Assembly: GCA_947628265.1 (NCBI GenBank)
Contig: CANQZF010000012.1
Location: forward strand, 1 to 17,793
Reading direction: 5' to 3'
Length of the DNA: 17,793 bases
From: an uncultured Oscillospiraceae bacterium
GTDB lineage: Bacteria; Bacillota; Clostridia; Oscillospirales; Oscillospiraceae
Numbering within the stretch: the stretch's first letter is position 1; each line of letters starts with the position of its first letter. The notes beneath the pieces are model-generated. The model was not told where the DNA came from. It did no database searches and saw only the letters and a program-made list of their open reading frames with translations. Below are positions 7,136 through 13,495 of this stretch, in pieces. Both the position numbers and the translations under genes were made by a program.

Positions 7136-7233
7136 GGTTACTTGAGGTGGTAAATTTCGTTGCGACCACACGCCGATGGTACTGACAGGGGAAACCCGAG
7201 AGATGCGGGAGAGGCGACGCCCGCCAAGTAACC
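7136..7233 (+). ncRNA. 5S-rRNA-like RNA with a shortened helix II/III arm
   Basis: The ends GGTTACTTG (7136-7144) and CAAGTAACC (7225-7233) form a perfect 9-bp terminal helix like 5S helix I. The 14-base block CGCCGATGGTACTG (7171-7184) is the universally conserved 5S loop A/helix V/loop E strand. The segment starting GCGGGAGAGGCGACG (7205-7219) matches the usual 3' partner GTGGGAGAGTAGGTCG with a small deletion. A GGG-GAAA-CCC hairpin (7188-7197) sits where helix IV belongs. The roughly 55 bases that should form helix II, loop B, helix III and loop C are replaced by a mini-stem, GTGG (7147-7150) with CCAC (7166-7169) and an inner TCG/CGA hairpin. The RNA is 98 nt instead of about 117 and lacks the parts that contact ribosomal proteins L18 and L5. 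No 16S or 23S gene is adjacent. It follows the PAP2 gene directly and precedes a strong terminator. It may be a 5S-derived regulatory RNA or a decayed 5S copy. Confidence 0.6.
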
Positions 7234-7240
7234 GTCTATT

Positions 7241-7271
7241 GGGGTCTGCCTTCGGGCGGACCCCGTCTTTT
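7241..7271 (+). terminator. Rho-independent terminator after the 5S-like RNA
   Basis: GGGGTCTGCC (7241-7250) pairs with GGCGGACCCC (7255-7264) across a stable TTCG loop, with one T-G pair. The T-rich tail GTCTTTT follows. The minus strand has no U tail here, so the element works for the + strand transcript carrying the 5S-like RNA and probably the glycolipid operon. Confidence 0.88.
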
Positions 7272-7297
7272 GTGAGGATCTGCGGCTTTATTTGCGT

Positions 7298-7348
7298 AAA
7301 AATGGCCCCTCCCCGCGTGAACGGATGTTCGGACGGGGAGGGGCTTTT
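7298..7348. terminator. Bidirectional terminator between convergent units
   Basis: An 11-bp stem (7305-7315 with 7334-7344) has an inner GAAC/GTTC helix. It is flanked by AAAAA at 7298-7302 and TTTT at 7345-7348, so it can end transcripts from both sides. It lies 12 bases past the stop of the ATP-grasp gene on the minus strand and is a backup for the + strand terminator at 7241. Confidence 0.8.
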
Positions 7349-7359
7349 CTCTTATCTGG

Positions 7360-8553
7360 TTACTGGCACGCCAAGGTGTCCTCGAAGAACTTGTCCATCT
7401 CCTCCCGGGTGGGGAAGACGGCGATATACATCTGGTCGCCCATGGCGCCGGCCAGGACCTGGGGGATGCGGCCCACCAGCTTCATGCGCTCGCCGTAGCG
7501 GCGCATGACCTCCTCGTGGCTCAGGACGAATTTTTTGCCGTCCCGGCGGCCCAGATACGCGCAGAAGTACCGGTCCTTCTCCGGGATGTCGGTCTTGTCA
7601 AAGGCGATCATGTCCGCCCAGACCTTGTAGACGTTGGTGCCGTGGGCGTAGTCGATCATGTCCGGGGTGTAGCCGCCGCTGGGGCGCATGTTGACCTCCA
7701 GGCCCACGAGCTCCCCCTTCTTCCCAAGCCCCTCCTGGTCCTGGGTGAGGCGGAAAAACTCAAAGTGGATGAAGCGGCTTCTGACGCCGAAGGCTTTGGC
7801 GGTGGCCCTCCCGGCGGCGCGGGTGTCCTCCGGTAGGTCCCGGAGGATGAAGTAGAGCGAGTTGTCCCCGTCGTTCACGATGTCCATGATGGAGACGGGC
7901 GTCACGTTCCCCGTCTCGAACATGGGCTCGCCCTTGGAATTGTAGATGGCGTCGTAGGAGTTGACCTCCGCGTGGACGTACTCCTCCATGATGTAGCTGG
8001 TCTTGGGGTCGCGCTTTTCCAGGAACTTCACAAGGTCGTCCTTGCCCGTGAGCTTGTGGGTGTCGGAGGCCCCGACGCCGTTGTCGGGCTTCACCACCAC
8101 GGGGTAGCCAACCGTTTGGATAAACGCCTCGCAGTCCTCCAACCTCTCCACCATGTGCCAGCGCGCCGTGGGGATGCCGGCCCTGCGGTAATATTCCTTC
8201 ATCTGGGATTTAAACTTGATGGGGGCCATGTCCGACTCCTGGTAGCCGGAGGTGATATGAAAGGCGGTGCGCAGCTTAGCATCCCGCTCCAGCCAGTACT
8301 CGTTGTTGGACTCCAGCCAGTCGATGGGGCCGTATTTGAAGATGAGGAAGGCCACCGCCCGGTAGACGGAGTCGTAGTTTTCCAGGTTGTCCACCTTGTA
8401 ATACTCGGTCAAGTTCTCCCGAAGCCCGGGGCTCAAGCGCTCGTAGCGCTCATCGCCGATGCCCAGGACGTTCATGCCGTCGGCACGGAGCTCCCGGCAG
8501 AAAAGCCAGTAGTTGGCGGGGAAGTTGGGGGAGATAAAAATGATGTTTTTCAT
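7360..8553 (-). CDS. ATP-grasp carboxylate-amine ligase-like protein
   Basis: This 397-residue protein has the three ATP-grasp parts. There is a Rossmann-like pre-domain opening with KNIIFISPNFPANYW, an ATP-binding domain with VVVKPDNGVGASDT (152-165) and the adenine-contacting EEYVHAEV (190-197), and the Mg2+-binding LEVNMRPSGG (285-294). Enzymes of this fold activate a carboxylate as acyl phosphate and join it to an amine or other nucleophile, as in carbamoyl-phosphate synthase or dipeptide ligases; the substrate here is unknown. An in-frame GTG lies nine bases upstream (8562), but the AGGAAGG site is only two bases before it and 11 before the ATG at 8553, so the ATG is preferred. It follows the esterase gene by 39 bases on the same strand and is probably co-transcribed with it. 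No biosynthetic partners are visible. Confidence 0.75.
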   Translation of the reverse strand: MKNIIFISPNFPANYWLFCRELRADGMNVLGIGDERYERLSPGLRENLTEYYKVDNLENYDSVYRAVAFLIFKYGPIDWLESNNEYWLERDAKLRTAFHITSGYQESDMAPIKFKSQMKEYYRRAGIPTARWHMVERLEDCEAFIQTVGYPVVVKPDNGVGASDTHKLTGKDDLVKFLEKRDPKTSYIMEEYVHAEVNSYDAIYNSKGEPMFETGNVTPVSIMDIVNDGDNSLYFILRDLPEDTRAAGRATAKAFGVRSRFIHFEFFRLTQDQEGLGKKGELVGLEVNMRPSGGYTPDMIDYAHGTNVYKVWADMIAFDKTDIPEKDRYFCAYLGRRDGKKFVLSHEEVMRRYGERMKLVGRIPQVLAGAMGDQMYIAVFPTREEMDKFFEDTLACQ

Positions 8554-8592
8554 GGCGTTCACAGCCTTCCTTTGTATGTGTATTATTATGTA

Positions 8593-9357
8593 TCATTCCC
8601 CGTAAAAGAGGGCGTCCATAAAAAACGGGATCTGCTTTTCCCAGCTGGCCTCGCAGTGCCGCCCCCCGGGGACAACGCGGGCGGTGACGAAGACGCCCCG
8701 GGAAATGAGGATGGACGCCACCTTGCCAAAGCGCTTCGCAAGCCTCATTTCAGGGAGGTGCCGCAGCTCCTGGGAGCCGTAGTCCATGTAGACGGTGGTC
8801 CCCGGCGCGATGGGGGCGGTTTGCAAAAGCTCATCGAGCTTAGCTGCGGCAATCATGACGGAGGGGGACAGCGCCGCCGCTTTTGAAAAGACGCCGTTAT
8901 ATTCCGTGACGGCGTAGAGGCTCATAAGGCCCCCCATGGAGCTGCCCGCGATAAACGTGTGCTCCCGGTCCGGCAGGGTGGGGTAATGGCTGTCCACATA
9001 GGGCTTGAATACGTTCACATACCACTCCATGGTCTCCCGACCCCGCCCCGAGAGCTCCCCGAACTCCCGGGCCCGGAAGTCGAAGGGGGAGTACTCCGAA
9101 AGCCGCTCCCCGTTGGCCCCGTGGCAGCACTCCACGGCGGCGACGATGAGGGGCACGCCGTTATTTTCCAGAAATTCCTTCATGCCCCAGCTCTTCCCGT
9201 AGGTGGCGTCGGAGTCAAAAAAGACGTTGTGGCCGTCGAACATATAGAGCACCGGGAACCGCTCCCCGTGGCGGGCCCCGTCGGGGACGTAGACATAGGC
9301 GCGCCGGGGCGCGTCTCCCGTGAGCTCCGGCAGGGTGACCTCCCATTTGTGGATCAC
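8593..9357 (-). CDS. Esterase of the Fes/EstD alpha/beta-hydrolase family
   Basis: This 254-residue alpha/beta hydrolase is of the PF00756 type. An N-terminal beta-sheet entry (RRAYVYVPDGARHGERFPVL, 18-37) leads to MFDGHNVFF. The nucleophile elbow is GSSMGG with Ser140. The catalytic His is His234 in GGRHCEASW, and the acid is probably Asp192 or Glu197 in MDYGSQE. Family members hydrolyse siderophore esters, S-formylglutathione or acyl esters; no signal peptide is seen, so the protein is cytoplasmic. An ATG at 9390 is in frame but lies at the predicted transcription start and has no ribosome site. GTG at 9357 has AAAGGAG (9367-9373) at proper spacing, so GTG is the start. It is the first gene of a two-gene unit with the ATP-grasp gene, which suggests a shared but unknown substrate. 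Confidence 0.8.
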   Translation of the reverse strand: MIHKWEVTLPELTGDAPRRAYVYVPDGARHGERFPVLYMFDGHNVFFDSDATYGKSWGMKEFLENNGVPLIVAAVECCHGANGERLSEYSPFDFRAREFGELSGRGRETMEWYVNVFKPYVDSHYPTLPDREHTFIAGSSMGGLMSLYAVTEYNGVFSKAAALSPSVMIAAAKLDELLQTAPIAPGTTVYMDYGSQELRHLPEMRLAKRFGKVASILISRGVFVTARVVPGGRHCEASWEKQIPFFMDALFYGE

Positions 9358-9397
9358 GCAAATCACTCCTTTGTAATCGCTCTTTTTCATCAGCGAC

Positions 9398-9426
9398 AGT
9401 GTAGCACGGCCCGGGGAAAAATGCAA
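9398..9426 (-). promoter_or_regulatory. Sigma-A promoter of the esterase/ATP-grasp unit
   Basis: On the minus strand TTGCAT (9421-9426) and TACACT (9398-9403) are 17 bp apart. The start point would be near 9391, leaving a leader of about 34 nt before the GTG start at 9357. This placement argues against the in-frame ATG at 9390. Confidence 0.65.
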
Positions 9427-9442
9427 GAGCGCCGGCGTTTTC

Positions 9443-9490
9443 TCCGAAAGCGCCGCCTTCCGAAAGCGCCGCCTTCCGAAAGCGCCGCCT
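9443..9490. repeat. Perfect 3 x 16-bp tandem repeat between divergent promoters
   Basis: The unit TCCGAAAGCGCCGCCT occurs three times without a mismatch (9443-9458, 9459-9474, 9475-9490). It lies between the esterase promoter (to 9426) and the deoC promoter (from 9523). The unit length is not a multiple of three and no gene covers it. It could be a stepped binding site for a regulator, or a slippage-prone array whose copy number changes promoter spacing. Confidence 0.9.
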
Positions 9491-9522
9491 GTAGATGGCG
9501 TCAAAATGCCGAAAACACGCTC

Positions 9523-9551
9523 TTTACAGGCGGAAAAATCTGTGATATAGT
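9523..9551 (+). promoter_or_regulatory. Sigma-A promoter of deoC-udp-cdd
   Basis: TTTACA (9523-9528) and TATAGT (9546-9551) are separated by 17 bp. Transcription would start near 9558, giving a leader of about 28 nt with GGAGGGGG (9571-9578) before the deoC ATG. No hairpin or riboswitch fits in so short a leader, so regulation is probably by a DNA-binding protein. Confidence 0.75.
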
Positions 9552-9585
9552 AACAAAAAGCGAGAAAACGGGAGGGGGACCTTTT

Positions 9586-10257
9586 ATGGACATCGGTGAG
9601 ATACTGTCGAAGGTGGACCACACGCTCCTGGCCCAGGGGGCCACGTGGGAGCAGATAAGGGGCCTCTGTGACGAGGGGATGAGGTACCGCGTGGCGTCCG
9701 TGTGCATCCCGGCCAGCTTCGTCCGCGCCGCTAAGGCGTATGTGGGGGAGAGGCTCGCAATCTGCACCGTCATCGGCTTTCCCAACGGCTACTCCACCAC
9801 GGCGGCGAAGGTCTTTGAGACGGCGGACGCACTGAAAAACGGGGCGGACGAGATCGACATGGTCATCAACATCGGCTGGGTCAAGGACCGGCGCTGGGAC
9901 GACGTTTTGGCGGAAATACGGGCCGTCAAGGCCGCCTGTGGGGAGAAGATCCTCAAGGTCATTGTGGAGACGTGCCTTTTGACGGACGAGGAGAAGGTCA
10001 GGATGTGCCAAATCGTCTCCGCCTCCGGGGCGGACTACATCAAGACCTCCACGGGCTTTGCCGGGGGAGGGGCCACCCGGGAGGACGTGGCGCTCTTCGC
10101 CGCCAACGTGGCTCCCCACGTGAAGATCAAGGCCGCCGGGGGCATCGGCTCCCTGGAGGACGCGGAGGCGTTTTTGCGGCTGGGGGCCTCGCGCCTGGGG
10201 ACCAGCCGTATCGTGAAGCTGGCCAAGAACGCGGAAACGGACAAGAGCGTCTGTTAA
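9586..10257 (+). CDS. deoC: Deoxyribose-phosphate aldolase
   Basis: DeoC splits 2-deoxyribose 5-phosphate into glyceraldehyde 3-phosphate and acetaldehyde through a Schiff base, letting the sugar of deoxynucleosides enter glycolysis. The 223-residue product has the family's normal length. The Schiff-base lysine is Lys153 in YIKTSTGF, the second lysine is Lys182 in IKAAGGI, and the proton-relay aspartate is Asp91 in EIDMVIN. The opening KVDHTLL is also typical. The reading frame continues far upstream, but the ATG at 9586 with GGAGGGGG before it and the motif spacing fix the start. It is the first gene of a three-gene operon with udp (25 bases later) and cdd. Confidence 0.95.
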   Translation: MDIGEILSKVDHTLLAQGATWEQIRGLCDEGMRYRVASVCIPASFVRAAKAYVGERLAICTVIGFPNGYSTTAAKVFETADALKNGADEIDMVINIGWVKDRRWDDVLAEIRAVKAACGEKILKVIVETCLLTDEEKVRMCQIVSASGADYIKTSTGFAGGGATREDVALFAANVAPHVKIKAAGGIGSLEDAEAFLRLGASRLGTSRIVKLAKNAETDKSVC

Positions 10258-10282
10258 ATTATTAAATAAGGAAGGTGATACC

Positions 10283-11056
10283 ATGCTCCCATCCGAACTA
10301 CAGTACCACATCCAGTGCCGGCCCGGGGACGTGGGCCGGTACGTGCTCCTCCCGGGCGACCCGGGAAGGTGTGCGTCCATTGCGGAGCTTTTTGACGACC
10401 CCCATTTTGTGGCCCAGAACCGGGAGTTCCGGATCTACACCGGCACGCTCCTGGGGGAGCGGGTCTCTGTGTGCTCCACCGGCATCGGCGGGCCCTCCGC
10501 CGCCATCGCCATGGAGGAGCTGACCGCCATCGGCGCCGACACCTTCGTGCGGGTGGGCACCTGCGGCGGCATAGATATTGATGTTCAGTCCGGCGACATC
10601 GTGGTGGCCACCGGGGCCGTCCGTTTTGAGCACACAAGCATGGAGTACGCTCCCATCGAGTTTCCCGCCGTGCCCGATTTCGACGTGGCCTCCGCCCTCC
10701 GGGACGCCTCCCTTGCCCTGGGCTACCGGACCCACCTGGGGGTGGTGCAGTGCAAGGACAGCTTTTACGGCCAGCACTCCCCGGGGAGGATGCCGGTTAG
10801 CTATGAGCTTTTGGAAAAATGGGAGGCGTGGAAGCGCCTGGGCGTCAAGGCCAGCGAGATGGAGTCCGCCGCCCTCTTCGTGGTGGCGGCGGCACTGAAG
10901 GTCCGCTGCGGCAGCTGCTTCCACGTGGTGTGGAACCAGGAGCGGGAGGCCGCCGGCCTCGATCAGGCCGAGAGCCACGACACCTCCGCCGCCGTCAAGG
11001 TGGGCGTGGAGGCCGTGAAGCGCCTTATCGAGCGGGACCGCGCCGCTTTGAAATGA
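10283..11056 (+). CDS. udp: Uridine phosphorylase
   Basis: This enzyme cleaves uridine (often also deoxyuridine) with phosphate to uracil and (deoxy)ribose 1-phosphate. The 257-residue protein follows E. coli Udp along its length. It has the phosphate-binding LPGDPGR (23-29) and CSTGIGGPS (64-72), RVGTCG (90-95), the LEFPAV-like segment IEFPAVPDF (125-133), and EMESAALF (192-199), which contacts the ribose and base. The insertion around CKDSFYGQHSP (157-167) distinguishes it from purine phosphorylases. The ATG has AAGGAAGG upstream. It sits between deoC and cdd, with 12 bases before cdd, which fits a pyrimidine nucleoside salvage pathway. Cytosolic, probably hexameric as in the family. Confidence 0.93.
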   Translation: MLPSELQYHIQCRPGDVGRYVLLPGDPGRCASIAELFDDPHFVAQNREFRIYTGTLLGERVSVCSTGIGGPSAAIAMEELTAIGADTFVRVGTCGGIDIDVQSGDIVVATGAVRFEHTSMEYAPIEFPAVPDFDVASALRDASLALGYRTHLGVVQCKDSFYGQHSPGRMPVSYELLEKWEAWKRLGVKASEMESAALFVVAAALKVRCGSCFHVVWNQEREAAGLDQAESHDTSAAVKVGVEAVKRLIERDRAALK

Positions 11057-11068
11057 GGGGGAACTGAA

Positions 11069-11467
11069 ATGACGACGCAAGAGCTTGCCCAAAAGGCTAT
11101 GGAAATGATCAAAATGGCCTACGCCCCCTACTCCCACTTCCGGGTGGGGGCGGCGGTGGAGTGCGACGACGGCACGGTCTACACCGGCTGCAACATCGAA
11201 AACGCCGCCTTCACGCCCACCAACTGCGCGGAGCGCACCGCCATCTTCAAGGCCGTCAGCGAGGGACACCTGCGCTTTCGCCGTATCGCCGTGGCCGGGG
11301 AGACGGAGGACTTCACCGCCCCCTGCGGCGTGTGCCGGCAGGTGATGCTGGAGTTCTCCCCGGACATGGAGGTCCTCATGGTGAACCGGCGCGGCCAGGT
11401 CCGCGCCGTCTCCCTCCGGGACCTTATGCCATACGGATTTGACGCCTCCGGCATGGAAAACCGATGA
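11069..11467 (+). CDS. cdd: Cytidine deaminase
   Basis: Cdd converts cytidine and deoxycytidine to uridine and deoxyuridine, feeding the uridine phosphorylase encoded just upstream. The 132-residue protein is a typical short tetrameric homolog. The zinc site is Cys53 and catalytic Glu55 in TNCAERTA together with Cys86 and Cys89 in PCGVC. The substrate-binding YSHFRVGAAV (21-30) and GCNIENAAF (40-48) are intact. GAGGGGGA precedes the ATG. It is the last gene of deoC-udp-cdd; a strong terminator begins about 30 bases after the stop. Confidence 0.96.
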   Translation: MTTQELAQKAMEMIKMAYAPYSHFRVGAAVECDDGTVYTGCNIENAAFTPTNCAERTAIFKAVSEGHLRFRRIAVAGETEDFTAPCGVCRQVMLEFSPDMEVLMVNRRGQVRAVSLRDLMPYGFDASGMENR

Positions 11468-11498
11468 TCCCCCCCCGCGTTCCCTTTTTCGACAGCCT

Positions 11499-11530
11499 AA
11501 AAAAAGCTGACCGCCCGGTCAGCTTTTTTT
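11499..11530. terminator. Bidirectional terminator between cdd and the cobalamin operon
   Basis: AAAAAAA, GCTGACC (11506-11512), a GCCC loop, GGTCAGC (11517-11523) and TTTTTTT (to 11530) form a symmetric hairpin with U tails in both directions. It closes the nucleoside salvage operon on the + strand and begins one base beyond the cobalamin adenosyltransferase stop on the - strand. Confidence 0.95.
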
Positions 11531-11531
11531 G

Positions 11532-12041
11532 TCAGTATTCAATTCCCTCCCGGGCGGGGACGCCGTGGTCGAAGGGGTGCTTTTGCTTGCGCATTTCCGT
11601 GACGTAATCGGCAAGCGCCAGAAGCTCCGGGGCGGGATCGCGGCCGGTGAGGACGATCTCCCGGCGGGGGCCCTGGGTACGGAGAAAGGCGAGAAGGGCG
11701 TCGCGGTCAATGACGTTGTAGTTATAGGCGGAGACGATCTCGTCCAGGACGATGAGGTCGAATTTTTCGGCCTCCGCCAGGATGCCCGCAAGGTATTCAA
11801 GGTAACACGCCCGGACCTCCCGGCGCTGCGGCTCGGTGAGAGTCTTGTACCGCCCATAATGGACGCCGGGGTGGCGGACGGTGACGCCCGGGAGCCGGGA
11901 GAGGGCGGCGATCTCCCCGGAGGAGCCGTCCTTGAAAAACTGTGTAAACAGCACCCGCATCCCGTGACCCGAGGCCCGGAGCGCAAGCCCACAGGCCGCC
12001 GTGGTCTTGCCCTTGCCGTCTCCGTGATAAAGCTCTATCAT
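11532..12041 (-). CDS. cobO: Corrinoid adenosyltransferase (CobA/CobO/BtuR type)
   Basis: This enzyme transfers the 5'-deoxyadenosyl group of ATP to the cobalt(I) corrinoid, forming the Co-C bond of adenosylcobalamin or adenosylcobinamide. The 169-residue P-loop protein has the family's characteristic Walker A GDGKGKTT (7-14) and a Walker B-like IVLDE (97-101) followed by the typical IVSAYNYNVID. It is slightly shorter at the N-terminus than enterobacterial CobA, which is usual in Clostridia. It is the last gene of the visible cobalamin operon, and its ATG overlaps the cbiP stop by four bases (ATGA). The names cobA, cobO and btuR are used for the same activity. Confidence 0.93.
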   Translation of the reverse strand: MIELYHGDGKGKTTAACGLALRASGHGMRVLFTQFFKDGSSGEIAALSRLPGVTVRHPGVHYGRYKTLTEPQRREVRACYLEYLAGILAEAEKFDLIVLDEIVSAYNYNVIDRDALLAFLRTQGPRREIVLTGRDPAPELLALADYVTEMRKQKHPFDHGVPAREGIEY

Positions 12042-13495
12042 ATGCCCTCCTCCAAAATTTTGTAAATCAAGTCCATGTCCAGGGCCTCCCGGACGGTCTT
12101 GGCAAGCCTCTCGTACTGGCTCTCCTTGTATTCCCGCAGATCGAAGACGGCCTCGGGGTCAAAGGGGAGGCCCCGCCTTTCACAAAGCGCCGAGACGACG
12201 GCCTCCGCCACGCCGTTTTCGTCAAAGAGGCCGTGGATGTAGCTTCCGTAGACGTTCCCGGACTCAAGGACCGGGGCATTTACGCCGCTTTTGCCCATGT
12301 GAATTTCATACCCGGAGAAGGCAAGGCCGTTGAGCCCGGAAAAAACCCCCGCAAGGCCGGAGAACTCCCCGCGCGTCCGCGCCCTGGTCTTGTCCTTTGA
12401 AAAAACGGTGTCCACAGGCAGCAGCCCCATCCCGGCCATCTCCCCGCCGCCCTCCGTACCCTCCGGGTCGGAGAGCGTGTTTCCCAGCATCTGAAGCCCG
12501 CCGCATATGCCGAAAACGGGCACGCCCCGGGAGGCCTCCTTCAAAATTCTGGCCTCCAGGCCGCTTTGCCGCAGCCATTTGAGGTCGGATATGGTGCTCT
12601 TGGTGCCGGGGAGAATGATCATATCCGGGTTTCCCAGCTCAAAAACGTTTTTCACATACCGCAGGGACACTGTGGAGAACCGGGAAAAAGGGGAAAAGTC
12701 GGTGAAATTGGAGATGCGGGGCAGGGAGATGACGGCAATGTCGATTTCGCGCCGCGCTCCCGCCGTCAGCCGCTCCGAGAGGCTGTCCTCGTCGTCAATG
12801 TCCACGGTGACATACGGCACCACCCCGGCGCAGGGAATTTTGACCAAATCGCGGAGCTGGTCGAGACCGGGGGCCAGGATGGAGACGTCGCCCCGGAATT
12901 TGTTGATCACCGTGGCCTTCACCATCCGCCGCTCCTCCGGCTCCAAAAGGGCCACGGTGCCGTATAACTGCGCGAACACGCCGCCACGGTCAATATCGCC
13001 CACCAGGAGCACCGGGGAGCGGGCCATTTTTGCCATGCCCATGTTCACGATGTCGTCGGCCTTCAGGTTGATCTCCGCAGGACTCCCCGCGCCCTCGATG
13101 ACGATAATGTCGTTTTGGCTTGCCAGGGTGTCGTAGGCGCGCAAAATGTCGGGGATGAGCTCCTTTTTATAGCGGAAATAGTCGGCGGCGGGCATATTGC
13201 CCCGGACCTCGCCGTTTACGATGACCTGGGAGCCCACGTCGGTGGTGGGCTTTAAGAGGATGGGGTTCATCAGCACCGAGGGCTCCACCCCCGCCGCCTC
13301 CGCCTGGACCACCTGGGCCCGGCCCATCTCCAGGCCCTCTGAGGTGATATAGGAGTTGAGAGCCATATTCTGGGATTTAAAGGGGGCCACGCTGTACCCG
13401 TCCTGCCGGAAAATCCGGCACAGCGCGGCGCAGAGGAGGCTCTTTCCGGCGTTCGACATGGTGCCCTGGACCATAATGGGCTTTGCTTTTTTCAT
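12038..13495 (-). CDS. cbiP: Cobyric acid synthase
   Basis: CbiP/CobQ amidates four side chains (b, d, e and g) of adenosylcobyrinic a,c-diamide, using glutamine and ATP. The 485-residue protein has both expected halves. The dethiobiotin-synthetase-like ATP domain opens with MVQGTMSNAGKS (8-19) and contains EGAGSPAEINL (134-144) and GDIDRGGVFA (166-175). The class I glutaminase domain has Cys331 in GICGGLQMLG and His421 in YIHGLF. The N-terminal KSQNMALNSY (40-49) is a CobQ signature. It is coupled by ATGA overlaps to cobD upstream and to the adenosyltransferase downstream. Also called cobQ. Confidence 0.95.
   Translation of the reverse strand: MKKAKPIMVQGTMSNAGKSLLCAALCRIFRQDGYSVAPFKSQNMALNSYITSEGLEMGRAQVVQAEAAGVEPSVLMNPILLKPTTDVGSQVIVNGEVRGNMPAADYFRYKKELIPDILRAYDTLASQNDIIVIEGAGSPAEINLKADDIVNMGMAKMARSPVLLVGDIDRGGVFAQLYGTVALLEPEERRMVKATVINKFRGDVSILAPGLDQLRDLVKIPCAGVVPYVTVDIDDEDSLSERLTAGARREIDIAVISLPRISNFTDFSPFSRFSTVSLRYVKNVFELGNPDMIILPGTKSTISDLKWLRQSGLEARILKEASRGVPVFGICGGLQMLGNTLSDPEGTEGGGEMAGMGLLPVDTVFSKDKTRARTRGEFSGLAGVFSGLNGLAFSGYEIHMGKSGVNAPVLESGNVYGSYIHGLFDENGVAEAVVSALCERRGLPFDPEAVFDLREYKESQYERLAKTVREALDMDLIYKILEEGI

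Noticed and set aside
7136..7233. Riboswitch or tRNA explanation for the structured RNA after the PAP2 gene
   Set aside because: The downstream gene is on the opposite strand, so nothing on the + strand could be controlled in cis. There is no acceptor CCA, T-loop or anticodon arm, and the match to 5S conserved bases is specific.
9443..9490. CRISPR array
   Set aside because: The 16-bp units are directly adjacent with no spacers, there are only three, and no cas genes are in the window.
8593..10380. The 595-codon frame that extends the esterase across the divergent deoC gene
   Set aside because: The extra N-terminal part is antisense to deoC, a certain gene, and crosses both divergent promoters and the tandem repeat. 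The GTG at 9357 with its own ribosome site is the real start.
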